Part shown: positions 21,090 through 31,259 of the stretch, one piece after another
Numbering within the stretch: position 1 is the stretch's first letter
Layout: every line of letters begins with the position of its first letter
From: Undaria pinnatifida
Lineage: Eukaryota; Sar; Phaeophyceae; Laminariales; Alariaceae
Length of the DNA stretch: 64,000 nt
Direction: 5' to 3'
Assembly: GCA_012845835.1 (NCBI GenBank)
Contig: JABAKD010000002.1
Location: forward strand, 27,516,710-27,580,709
Position numbers and translations under genes: made by a program
The notes under the pieces: generated by a model
Told to the model about the DNA's origin: nothing
The model's input: only the letters and a program-made list of their open reading frames with translations
The model's database searches: none

Positions 21090-21417
21090 ACTATTTTTCG
21101 TTTTTTCATTGCTGCTTATCCCATCTATTATCTTCACACTTTTTATCTGTCTTCTCCCTCCCTAGACGTAACGCAGATCCGGGGTCACCAAGCAGCCTTC
21201 CCCCCCCTCCCCGTTACGGTACGCGTCTTCATTTTTATCGCGAGAAGAGTACAGCACTTCCCTTCCTCGTCGGCTCGCGCCGAACGGTGCTTACCCACGC
21301 TATAGAGCGCTCTAGGCAGTTGGTGCCTTTACAAAATAAAATCTCCATACCGTGACTTAAAACCCAGACTTCAACCATAGCAATATTCGAGACCAACCAC
21401 TAGCCCACCGGGGCGAC
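21090..21417 (-). mobile_element. SINE family 2, copy b
   Basis: Reverse-strand copy of 448-785. On the minus strand it begins GTCGCCCCGGTGGGCTAGTG, whose A box TGGGCTAGTGG fits the consensus; the B box is degenerate. The tail includes ATAATAGATGGGAT. Confidence 0.8.
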
Positions 21418-21730
21418 ATGCATGCTGATGTACGAGCAGGAAAATGACTACATTAAGAAATTGCTGTTCTGGATTTGTTTGGTCGAATGTGTACTTGAGA
21501 TAATTTTGATCGAGTTTTCAGTGTGGATGCGGATGGATATCAACATACTTCGTATAATACGCAGCAAACAATAGGATGACACACAGAAAGGTATGGAGGT
21601 GCACATATCAGTGTTTGCACCCGCGGGCAGACGGTCTTACGGGTATCGTACCATACGAAGAGGTCATAGACAAGGTCACCAGGTCTAGGTTCTCGGAACG
21701 TTGTGTGGCCATGGACGACGGGAAGGCGCG
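21418..21730. other. No recognised feature
   Basis: Short overlapping open frames only. Confidence 0.35.
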
Positions 21731-21737
21731 TCGGTGT

Positions 21738-21838
21738 CGGGTAAGGCAAGCAAGGCAGAGAGCAAACAAGGCAGAGCAAGCAAGGCAGAGCAAGCAAGGC
21801 AGAGCAAGCAAGGCACAGCAAGCAAGGCAAGGCAAGGC
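21738..21838. repeat. 14-bp minisatellite
   Basis: Tandem CAAGGCAGAGCAAG units, degenerating to CAAGG at the right end. Cys/Leu/Ala frames on the minus strand follow from it. Confidence 0.9.
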
Positions 21839-22084
21839 ACGCTGCACCCCGAGACGCGGTCCGTACACATTCTGGAAAAAACAGTGTGCGTCCTTCTCCT
21901 TAGGGGACTACAGACGGAAAACCGTCGAAACAAAAAAGACTTGATTACATCATCCGTGACCTATTTATTACAGCATCGGCCACACCACGCAGCCCGGGCC
22001 ACTGGGATGGGAAACATATCCGGAGTGCAGCGCAAGGAGATCTATCTACGACACGCGGGCAGCACGATAATATTTGCAGAGCTT

Positions 22085-22300
22085 TTCACGGGTCAAGATC
22101 GGGCCCATGGGTCGGGTCAGCTTCTAAAAACTCGCGGGTCTTTAGTCGGGTCGGGTCAGGAGGTGTTCTAAGTCTCACGGGTCGGGTCGGGTTGAATCGA
22201 ATCAGGAGGGCTTCCAATATCACGGGTCGTGTCGGGTGACCCTTGCCCGACCCTACCCGACCCGACCCGCGAAAAGTAATCCGGCTCGCGAGAAGCCCTG
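22085..22300 (+). repeat. Family H minisatellite (about 44-bp period)
   Basis: Units start near 22088, 22133, 22178 and 22221 (CACGGGTC or CGCGGGTC), each followed by GGGTCGGGTCAGGAGG-like sequence and a TTCTAA or TTCCAA end, closing with the inverse CCCGACCCTACCCGACCC. Confidence 0.85.
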
Positions 22301-22309
22301 GATACTAGA

Positions 22310-22465
22310 AAAAAAAACAATACACTCAAACGGTGAGATCGAAAATTTCGTCGAACCTCTTCTTGTGCAAGCTGTGTGTGATACTCCGATCGCGCGGTAT
22401 TACGGAGTATGTATCCTCATTAAAGGATATAGGTCGGCGACTCCCCTAGGAACTAGCAAGCCCTG
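22310..22465 (+). repeat. Family A repeat, partial
   Basis: GGTGAGATCGAAAATTTCGT through GGATATAGGTCGGCGACTCC. Confidence 0.8.
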
Positions 22466-22734
22466 GATGTTTGAAGTGGTTGCATTATACTCTCCATTGC
22501 ACGCTTTTCCGAGAAGGTCGACAAAACCGCACTCGTCGTTTTTAGGCCGCGACGGCCAGTTCTCAAACGGGTTACAAACAGAGGTGGCCTCGGGCGAGAG
22601 AAAACAGTTGGGCGGTGTGAAACCCGTTGTGTTGCGACAGACGCACTCAACACGCAGACACATTATTTGACATTTCCAACCATTTTACCCAATGATGCCA
22701 TCAGGGGGCAGGCACTTCGACCGGTATTTCATTA

Positions 22735-22787
22735 TACAAAATGAAAATACACTCCAGCTGTGAGATCGAAGATTTCGTCGAAACTTT
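22735..22787 (+). repeat. Family A fragment (5' end only)
   Basis: AAAATACACTCCAGCTGTGA and GATCGAAGATTTCGTCGAAA, then unrelated sequence. Confidence 0.85.
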
Positions 22788-22880
22788 TTTTTGTACCAGG
22801 TATGTGGTAAAGGTAGGGTTAGGGATAGATAGGCATGGTTGAAAAAACACAATAATGTAGGACGTCCGTTCCGCAGTGTG

Positions 22881-23140
22881 TTTTGTTTCGCAGTGTGTTT
22901 TGTTCCGCAGTGTGTTTTGGAGGCGCTTTCCCACCGAAAAAGGCCGGCTGAAAGACCAGCCTCGACCAATCAGGCCAACGTCCTTCATGAAGGTTTACGC
23001 TGGGCCGCCCTGCATTTTACGTCGAGTCAGTCGGAATCTCTGTTTTATGCGCTATAGGCGCCGGAAGGCGTGTTGAGGGTCTGGTCTTTCAGCCGCCCGT
23101 TTTCGGTGGGAAAACGCCCCCAAAACACACTGCGGAACCG
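22881..23140. repeat. Inverted repeat with 80-90-bp arms
   Basis: The left arm has CCGCAGTGTGTTTTG repeated, GGAGGCGCTTTCCCACCGAA and GGCTGAAAGACCAG; the right arm at 23063-23140 has CTGGTCTTTCAGCC, TTTTCGGTGGGAAAACGCCC and CAAAACACACTGCGG. Confidence 0.8.
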
Positions 23141-23175
23141 CGCGACCAACCCCTCCCTGCCGCCCTCGAGCCCTC

Positions 23176-23540
23176 TAGAGTACCCGAACGAATGTTGTGC
23201 GAGGACGACCTGCCGCATTTTGCGGCTGCGCAACAGCGCAACAGCTAAATACCGGTAAACAAATTTAACGTCCTTGGGTATGCTGTACGATGCTGTACGC
23301 TGAGTCCCTGCCGCCCTCGAGCCGTCCAAGAGTCGTGGTTAGGCTTGGTTAAGTCTGGGCTTCGGGTATCCTGGGTCGGCGTGCACAATATCAGAGTTCA
23401 CCGCATACCACAGACAGAGTACCCAAACGAAAATTTGTGCGAGGACGACCTGCCGTATTTTGCGGCTGCGCAACAACGCAGACAGCTAATTACCGGTAAA
23501 CAAATTGAACGTCCTCGGGTATGCTGTACGGGTTGTGTGT
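23176..23540 (+). repeat. Two copies of a 115-125-bp MITE-like repeat
   Basis: 23176-23292 and 23408-23536 share GAGTACCCGAACGAA, TGTGCGAGGACGACCTGCCG, TTTTGCGGCTGCGCAACA, TACCGGTAAACAAAT and GGGTATGCTGTACG. Ends TACCCGAACG and CGTCCTCGGGTA are inverted relative to one another. Confidence 0.8.
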
Positions 23541-24050
23541 GTTTTTCCCTGGGGTATTCCTCAGCTCCAGAGTGACTGGAGCCTGTCCTGTGACCACGGA
23601 CTTGATTATGCGAGTTAATGTGAGAACAACAACAACAACAACAACGATGCTGTGCGCTGAATCAGTGCAGTGCAGTAGTACTGGAATCATGACGGGTAAT
23701 AGCGATGAATTTCACATTTCATGATCTCATGTGGGTCTGAAACGACATAACCGTACGACAGGCATCTCACATGCCACATCTCCCAAGTGAAAATGTGAAG
23801 ATAAAGATGAAAGATAAAGCAGGAGCAGTATCATCGTAGTTCGGACATGTGGGATGTGGGTGCGCTGGACGCCGTTGGGCTGTGGACAACTTACACATAA
23901 AGAAGAAATAAGGTTCGTGGAAATACCAGAAGAGCGGTACAACAATAATGTGGAATAGCACTGCTACAAATACAACAACAGCAATTGCATGTACCAGGGT
24001 ATAATGTATAAACACTCGTACATCTCGGTAACTTCTTTCGTTTGCTGACA
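23541..24050. other. No gene recognised
   Basis: A short (AAC)n run at 23622-23645; otherwise no structure that I can name. Confidence 0.35.
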
Positions 24051-24054
24051 ACGC

Positions 24055-25030
24055 AAGAAAAAGGTAAATAGAGAGCAGAAGAGGAGCGGCGCCAGTAGAG
24101 CTCGAGATCGGCTACGCAGGCAGGCAAAGCCTACTATCAATAGGACTAGTTAAGTAAACACGTTTGATGTGAGCTAAAACACAACCTGCAGGGCAGCACT
24201 GCAGCAGAACAGCGTGCGTGCCTGTTTGTTGCTCAAGTTCCAAGTTGTGCACGACTGCGACGCCACAAACAGGGTCAGTAGACAGCACCAGTAGCTCTAA
24301 ATCGGCGACTGGAGTAAAGATACTCGTGTTAGCAGTAAAAAACAAACACTTTGGATAAAAAGAAAAGGTCAAGTTGCGTGCATTGCAGCAGTGCAGCAGA
24401 CCAGCACACCAGCGCGTTCATTTGCTGTTCAAGTTCGAACTTGTTCGTCCTCATGTCCTCATGCAACAGAAGAAAAGGGGCAAGTCGTAAAGAGCGGGAC
24501 CAGCAGCTCCAAATCGGAAACTGACGTCAAGTCTGCTAAACAACAATTTTTGATCAAAACTGAACACCAGTAAAAAAATGCAATGGGGCAATGCAGCAGA
24601 GCAGCGCGTCTTTGTTCGTCATGCGACACAAGAAAAAAAGATTCAACACGATAGAAAGTAGCAGAGGGCGGGAGCAGCAGCTCTAAAACGGCGACTGAAG
24701 TAAAGCCTACCTCAAGCATAACTTTGGATCAAAACCAAGACACGCTGCAGCAGTGCAGCGGTACAACATCAGAGCAACGCGCCTCTTTGCTATCCAAGGT
24801 CGAATTCATGATGCAACAACAACTTCAGTACGGCAGAGAGCAGGGCCAGTTCTACAACTCTAAATCGGCGACCATTATCAGGTACTTAATACTCCATACT
24901 TAGTAAATAACTGTTGACCAAAATTACGAGTGAAACACAAGTTGCGGTTCAGCAGTGCAGCAGAGCCAGCAGAAGCGCGGAATAGAAGCGTGTCCGTTTG
25001 CTGTCCAATTTTCATGTTGTTCGTGCGCGC
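24055..25030 (+). repeat. Five-unit minisatellite, about 160-205 bp each
   Basis: Unit landmarks GCAGCAGTGCAGCAG at about 24196, 24387, 24590, 24747 and 24952, each followed by GCGTGCCTGTTTGTTGCTCAAG-type, AGCAGCTCTAAATCGGCGAC-type and AAACACTTTGGATAAAA-type segments. Units are strongly diverged, so the array is old. Confidence 0.8.
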
Positions 25031-25770
25031 ACGGGCGCTGCTGCCGACTGCAAGCTACCGCTGTATTGATAGTACAGTAGCGGGCACCCGCATAGAAGAG
25101 CACCCAACATAAAAGCATTCGGGATTGTAGAGCGGATAGGTGGTGAAATGTTGCACATGTTAAGATACGGCCACGAAATTTTCGTTGCGCACAGTCGCGC
25201 TATTTTCCTGATAAATCGGCTTGGCGCACCACAAAAAGAAGTAGATGTGCGGCTTGCACATCCGTTTTCGCCCCCCGCACCTCTTTTGGCCGCAGGCACC
25301 AAAAAAATGTGCGGGTCTATTTCGCCGAGGGCGAAAAAGAAAATGGGGTCTCTTTTTGCCGCAGGCGATTTTTTTTTGGGTCTCTTTTTGTTATATTTTC
25401 GACAATTTCATCTTGAATTTCTTTGTGTTCTTTTTGAGGATCTAAGTTCAAAATTATGACGTTTTCCCTGTCCGAGGATGAAACAAGTCTTCGAAGGCTC
25501 GCAAACACATACGAGTAGGAATAATACGTGGTTTCAATTATTCGAAGGGTTCTCGGCCGTCCTGTCGCAGTAGAGTGTAGCAATACCTCTACATCAATGA
25601 TTTGAATGTAGCAGCTGACAAAGCGGCTTGACATCCTTCGTGACGCGGCTGTTATATTTTCGACGATGCCCTTGCAAGGCGCAAGGAACAAACACTGGAA
25701 CGAACGAGCAAGATATTTCGTTTTGGGCTGCGATGATAGCGTTGTATAGCAGTTGCGCAGCAGATGTTGT
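25031..25770. other. No gene recognised; GGCGAAA hairpin words
   Basis: 25255-25390 has TTTTCGCCCCCCGC, TTCGCCGAGGGCGAAA and TTTTGCCGCAGGCGA words that fold locally, as at 11400-11625. A minus-strand frame (25317-25691) across the AT-rich part is not convincing. Confidence 0.35.
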
Positions 25771-25773
25771 ATA

Positions 25774-26179
25774 GTGCGTGAGATAGCGAAGGCTTCTCGC
25801 TGCAGACTGCTTCCGGTCGCCCCGGTGGCGTATCAGGTTATCCTCGAGCCTGGTATAGGTCAGTTTCGTGAGTTCGAGCCCCGCCGAGTGCATAGTCTAG
25901 TCGTACAAATTCGTTGGGACTTATTCTTGTGCACAATTTGACTTGCGGAAAGCGCAAGAGCGTGAGTTAGCAACACTCGTTCAAAAATCGACGAGCAGTG
26001 GGATTGCTGAACCCTATGCGCGATAAAAACTGAAGGCAAAAACCGGGGGGGGAGAAGGGACGACACCTGTGACCACGGCTTGTCCAGAAAGCTGGAAAGT
26101 GAAAGTGTGAGGAAAAAAAAACAAAAACAAGAAAAAAAGTGCGTGAGATAGCGAAGGCTTCTTGCTGCAGGCTGCTACC
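25774..26179 (+). mobile_element. SINE family 1, copy b, with 41-bp flanking direct repeats
   Basis: The SINE occupies 25815-26138: tRNA head with TGGCGTATCAGG and a B-box-like AGTTCGAGCC (25871-25880), the usual body, and an A-rich tail. Directly at its edges lie 25774-25814 and 26139-26179, 41-bp repeats that start GTGCGTGAGATAGCGAAGGC and differ at only three positions. The position at both exact edges marks them as target-site duplications, though they are unusually long. Confidence 0.85.
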
Positions 26180-27049
26180 AAAACTGCCGTGATAAGGGGG
26201 CGGGCGAATCAATTGATTTCAACGTTTCGAAGATTCCTCAGGGGTGACAAGCGCGCTGACATCCATGTAGCTATGTGCAGCAGGTTCTCTCTGTGCTTGT
26301 TTCTGTGTTCTTTGCAAGACGAGCGAACGAGACGCGCTTTTTGAGTAAAGTTACGCACATATACCCAAAAAAATCGCCTCCGGGGGCCCTCCGGCCTCCC
26401 CCAGCCCTCCGGGGGGCACAAGGCGCACCACGTGCATCCAACCAACATCGTGGGCAGCAACCACAGCAGTGGGCTTGGAATGATCCTACTACTCTATACG
26501 GGTGGGGGTAGGAGCATTGCCGCATGAACTATCACCCGCGCACTGCTGTTTCTGACGACAAGTGGCGCCACTGGCCAATACCGTGATCGTCGCCCCCGTA
26601 CCGAGCGTACAAAACCGACGCAGACGGCACCACCCGGCCGGCGTCGCGCGGCAGCACCCAAACCGGGTTCCGAAAGCAACTTCTATAGTTTTATTAGTAT
26701 AGGGTTAGGAATGTTGCTGCCTAGTCTATCCTCTACTTAATGCTGTAACTTCGACGGCGGTTCCCTACCGATATCAGCGCTTCAACATATTCTATGTAGC
26801 CCCCAAGGGGTACCAGAAAACAGGAAAACAAAAAGGGCAATGGCTTACTGCTGGGTATTATACATATGTTTATATGTACATCAGTTATTTGATATTTACA
26901 GTATTAACAGTACGTCAACAGGCATGATACGTTCTACATGTTGCTGTCTTGTTGCATATTACCTAGTACCACTTCTGTTGCTGTAGTTTGTGTACATACT
27001 TTTATATCATTCTCGTGTCGCATTCGATATAGTTTTTACGTTTTATAAA
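26180..27049. other. No gene recognised; GC-rich hairpin
   Basis: 26375-26440 is a GC-rich block with CCTCCGGGGGCCCTCCGG and CCCTCCGGGGGG words. The rest has no structure that I can name. Confidence 0.35.
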
Positions 27050-27120
27050 AATTGCAAAACGTCAGCTGTGAGTACGACCGATTGAATGGTTAAAACGCAA
27101 CTTTGCAACCTGCGTGGTAC
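27050..27120 (+). repeat. Family A-prime fragment
   Basis: AAACGTCAGCTGTGAGTACG and ACTTTGCAACCTGCGTGGTA. Confidence 0.65.
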
Positions 27121-28015
27121 ACCTACATTTCGCCAATACACAGCTACTAATAGCATGTTTCTAAAAACACGGCGGTCGCTCCGTGACCTCGAGAAAAAAC
27201 TCGAGGCGTGGGACGAGTGTGGAATGCGGACGAAACACGCGAGCGCTTCTGAAGCCCAGCCTCGCTGATGAGTAGAGCTTCAAGAGACAGGAAAGAGAGA
27301 CAAGACAACGATGATCCGTCGACGGATGATGTCATCCATTTTTCACAACGAAATAGTGTGGCATCCATCTGACCAACAGAGATGTAAAATAGCCGCAAAA
27401 CGCTGTAATGCGACGCTGTAATGCGCTGATATATACCGGTCTCATATGGTCGGAATATTGTCGCAAGATCCCCTCTCCCTGGTACCTGGTACGACAACAT
27501 GCGTTGCGCCCTGTCTGAAGTCTAGTCTATGAATAGACAATCAGGGCATGATGAGAGTATGCTGTAACAGTAAAGAGTTAGTGCCCGGTACAGCGCAAGC
27601 TCGTGCGGACATATACGAGTAGAAAGCTTTATTTTTCCCCATCCGCCGGAGGATTAGAAGAAAAAAAAAAAAGGACGCGTACAGCAGGGGGAGACGTGTC
27701 GGCGTATGATGTATACCACTATCATACGCTATCATCATGTTGTATCTCATGAGGTGACTGGAGCGCATCGACATTTCATGTCGGGCGCAATCACCGATAC
27801 GTACGACTGCTGTCTGTCGCACCCGTACGAGTCATCGATCACACATCAATCAGAACAACACAGCAGCACCAGCTTTGCACGAGAAGAAGGGTGAGCTCGT
27901 GAGCGCCCGGCATGGCATGAGACCTCACTGCTGCAGCAAGCATGGAGGAAAGCACGGCTTGATGACGCAACACCCTATATATCGGATGAAACACACACGA
28001 CCCACCCACCCACCC
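27121..28015. other. Presumed intron/flank of the minus-strand gene at 28 kb
   Basis: No second exon of the 28-kb gene could be recognised here. A short family C end (CCATCCGCCGGAGGATTAGA) lies at 27637-27656. Confidence 0.35.
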
Positions 28016-28017
28016 AC

Positions 28018-28559
28018 CTGCCCTCGTAGGTGGCTCCGTTCTCCGTAGGCAGCGTCCACATAAACAAATCATTCTCGGGATCTCCCACCATAGAGCTCGC
28101 CAACAGCGTTGCTTCTCTGTGAGGCTCTGCTAGCTGCGCCCAGGGGGACCACTCCACGGCCGGGTATTGGTTGGAGGAGATGAAGGAGAGAGGGGATGCA
28201 GCATCGCTTTCTCCACATCGCTTCACGTCCTTCTGCTGGTGCTCCTGCTGTTGTTGTGGCTGCTGCTCTGGCTGCTGCGGGGATACATCCGCCTTGTCGA
28301 AGCTTCCCCCACTCCCAGCCACAGCAACACCTGCTTCGCTTCCCCCGCCGCTTGCTCGCAGAATAGAGCTTTCGGCAGGCGCGCTGTCGCGCCAAACAGA
28401 CCCTGGTCTTGCATCGGTTGCATGAAGGGTCGACACATCAGCAGCAGTAGCACCCGTGGCAGCTGCTGCTACGAGCACCGCTGCCAATACCAGCCTGGCA
28501 GTCACTTGTCCCGTTGAGAGTGTGAGACCCCCACGCCGGAATTTTCGCAACATCAACAT
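28018..28559 (-). CDS. First exon of a probable secreted protein
   Basis: Minus-strand open frame with a hydrophobic leader. I favour the ATG at 28559, giving MLMLRKFRRGGLTLSTG and then ARLVLAAVLVAAAATGATA, a good signal peptide followed by ADVS. An upstream in-frame ATG at 28817 (MRWEIGLLTAVLACLLCC) also begins a leader-like stretch and is the alternative. The mature part has a low-complexity QQPEQQPQQQQEHQQ linker and then a folded-looking segment, AVEWSPWAQLAEPHREATL...NDLFMWTLPTENGATYEG. It ends at a good donor (GGGCAG then GTGGGT, exon end 28018). The AEPHREATL..F.W....G pattern looks like an Ig- or PKD-type beta domain, which is inference only. Later exons lie below 28018 and were not found. 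Confidence 0.6.
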
Positions 28560-28819
28560 TCTTGCGTGTTGCGAGGAACCCCCCCTACACCTACACCCCC
28601 GTGCGCTCTCTCTAATCACGGTTGTCGCAAGATTCGGTGTAGGTGTGCTCCACGCAACGGGAGGCAGGACCGTCTCGATGGCTCGGTAGGCAACGAAACT
28701 TCGCGCTGACTGTGAGGAAAGCGAGAGACTTGGCACAGGATTAGATTGGATTGCGCGATTGCCACAACACAGCAGACAGGCCAGCACAGCAGTCAGTAGC
28801 CCGATCTCCCACCGCATCT

Positions 28820-29080
28820 ACGCATCAAAATGCCGTAGACGTCAACGTAATGCGTGACGGGGTAATGGGATTATCTCATGAATGGGGATTGGCCGAGCAT
28901 TTCAAGGTCACTGTTAACTTGGCCAATGAGAACAAAATACATATTTTCATCGAATATTTTCCTAGAAAATACCCTGCGGCCCTCATTTTAGAGGAGGTGT
29001 CAACCGTTTTGATCCTTTTCCTTTTCATTTTCTTTTTCTTGTCGTATTAATACTGAGTACATTAATACCACTTCTACTCA
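28820..29080. other. No recognised feature
   Basis: Upstream flank of the 28-kb gene. An ATTGG (CCAAT) box is at 28889 on the plus strand. Confidence 0.3.
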
Positions 29081-29593
29081 GTACTTTCCAGCTTCTGGAC
29101 AAGGCGTTGTCACAGGAAGAAGGTGTTGTCCCTTCTTCCCCCCGATTCGTGCCTTCAATTTTTATCGCGCATAGGGTTCAGCAATCCCACTGCTCGTCGG
29201 TTTTTCACCGAGTGAGTGTTGCTAACTCACGCTCTCGCGCTTTCCGCAAGTCAATCTGTGCACAAGAAAAAGTCCCTACGGATTTTCCGGAACAGGGACA
29301 GGAACGATCTCAGAGTGACGTAGTTCAGTGTGAGTGTCGGCGCAGCAAGCAGTACAGGACACAGGATACCCAAACAGCAGTCCCATTCGCGACGGGATGG
29401 CAACACCGCCCACCGTGGGAGGTGAGGCCATTGTTTCGACCCACACAGTACTGGAGGAAGAACAGGCGCGAAGATACTGCTGGATTTATACGAGTATGTA
29501 TGCACCCGGGGGGCTCGAGCTCACGAAACTGCCGTATTAATAGTTAGATACTACGAGAGGCTCGAGGACAACTTGATACCTCACCGGGGCGAC
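29081..29593 (-). mobile_element. SINE family 1, copy c, split by about 200 bp
   Basis: On the minus strand the tRNA head (GTCGCCCCGGTGAGGTATCA, AGTTTCGTGAGCTCGAGCC) is at 29593-29505 and the body (GACTTTTTCTTGTGCAC, AGCAGTGGGATTGCTGAACC) at 29290-29081. Between them 29297-29500 is unrelated to other copies, so something was inserted or replaced there. Confidence 0.8.
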
Positions 29594-30060
29594 CGGCTCC
29601 TATAGATCCATGATCCATGATCCTACATACGGCTCGCAGTCATTCAGCCGTTGCCACAGCAGCAGCAGTACCAACTGCCAAAGAGTGTGGATATGGGTGG
29701 ATGCGTCTGTCTGGTTCTTCTGGTAATAATCTGGTGTTCTGGTGTTCGCGCCTCTGGATTCTGTTGCGGTGTTTCTTGGCTTCTTGTATTCAATTCGTAA
29801 ATATGATACGTCGACGAATACTCGTCATGCAAATCTATGACCCAAAAAGAAATGCATGACCACAACTGAGCTCTTCTGTTCTGCTTATATACTGCATGGT
29901 GCATAGATGCTCCCGAATTATTACAGGACTTGATGTAGGCACAACTGAGTCTCAACAGCTGAAAAATGATGTACACTACTATAATTAATAGTTAGTGGCA
30001 AGTAAGAGTTCGCATAGAGCCCTACGTAAGGCTGGACCTCTACAGTCCTAGAGCTCTAGG
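29594..30060. other. No recognised feature
   Basis: Unremarkable; a 110-aa minus-strand frame (29644-29976) has no support. Confidence 0.35.
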
Positions 30061-30147
30061 TCCTTGGTCCATAAAAATGGCACGAATATAGAGAGATCTA
30101 GAGATCAATGGCTAGAGAGCTCCTCTACGCTAAAAAAAAGTAAGGGG

Positions 30148-30193
30148 GGGGGAGCGGGGCGCGGGGGGGGGGGAGGGGGGGGGGGGGGGGGCG
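30148..30193. repeat. Poly-G-rich tract
   Basis: G runs broken by single A or C bases. Confidence 0.9.
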
Positions 30194-30815
30194 GTGGACT
30201 CAGATGCGTCTTGTCAGTACCGAACGTCATCAACATACAGTCTATATAATACATAGTCTATGTACTTACCAGGTATATTTAATTTTTATAATATATATGA
30301 GGGGTCGATTTCGATTTACACTTACTTACAACACAACAGACATCATGCAGTAGAGAGCGAGAACTGCCGGGACGCCGCAAGCGACAACTGCTCCCCTACT
30401 CCACCCCTTCGGAAAGACCGCGAGGCGCACAAATCTATACATCGTTTCCGACGGACAATCTTTCAGAGCAGGACAGAGCGCACTAAGACCGAGCTCGACC
30501 ACTACACCAGCCCGTCCCCCCCCGAGCAAACCGAGACGCTACTCGCACCACCACTGCCACTACGAGCCGCGATCTTGCAGACCCCGCCAAAACCGCTCCA
30601 GAGACGTTCGACGTTCAACTTTCTGGTCACCTGCTGGCAATAACCTCTACAAATCATCCACAGATATCTCCAGACCCTTCCTGAAACCCGTAAACGCTGC
30701 TGTTTTTTTTTGCGGGGAATCTACGCCTACTTATACACCTACTACCTGCCTACGACGACTGACGACCGACGCGGGGCCAACTGTACCTACCTCTGTTGAG
30801 GCGCACGCACGTACG
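30194..30815 (+). promoter_or_regulatory. Possible 5' flank of the 30.8-kb ORF
   Basis: TATATAA-like words near 30240-30250 and 30287-30296, then C-rich sequence up to the ATG at 30816. A 127-aa open frame at 30260-30643 is proline-rich and not convincing. No splice evidence. Confidence 0.25.
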
Positions 30816-31259
30816 ATGGACACGCCACCAGTTCTGGGGGAAGGGGAGATTAGAGAACTGGATCTCCTGCGGACGTTCGAGACGAGGCTATGGGAGATGG
30901 ATGTCCCCGTGAACGGTATCAAATGCGTCAGTTTTGGTCTGACAGGTCCGCCGTACTCGCGAACAAGCGAGAGTAGCAAGTACAGCGCTTTGGTGTCAAG
31001 GATTTCTGAAGCGAGTATTGTTCTCGTGATGGGGGATCAGCAGAACAGCGAACATAATGTTAGCAGTAGTAGTACAGTATCTGCTGGCGCCACCACGTTG
31101 CTAGTCGAAAAAGTAGGGACCGAGTTCGTGGAGCTCAGCATTGTCAAGCTCCAAACGCGCGAGGCGATCTTTGACTCGCCGATTCCAAAACCGGATTTGG
31201 ACACCATTGTCCTGTTTATGCTCTCGTACAGTCAATGGTGCGGTCAGACCAAGCCGTAA
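30816..31259 (+). CDS. Hypothetical protein, 147 aa
   Basis: ATG at 30816 in a plausible context (CGTACGATGG, purine at -3 absent but G at +4) and a clean frame to TAA. The protein starts MDTPPVLGEGEIRELDLL, contains VPVNGIKCVSFGLTGPPYS and a serine-rich patch (EHNVSSSSTVSAG), and ends SYSQWCGQTKP. Composition is even, with no simple repeats, unlike most open frames in the window. I recognise no domain, no signal peptide and no membrane segment. It could be a single-exon gene or the first exon of a longer one. Confidence 0.45.
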   Translation: MDTPPVLGEGEIRELDLLRTFETRLWEMDVPVNGIKCVSFGLTGPPYSRTSESSKYSALVSRISEASIVLVMGDQQNSEHNVSSSSTVSAGATTLLVEKVGTEFVELSIVKLQTREAIFDSPIPKPDLDTIVLFMLSYSQWCGQTKP

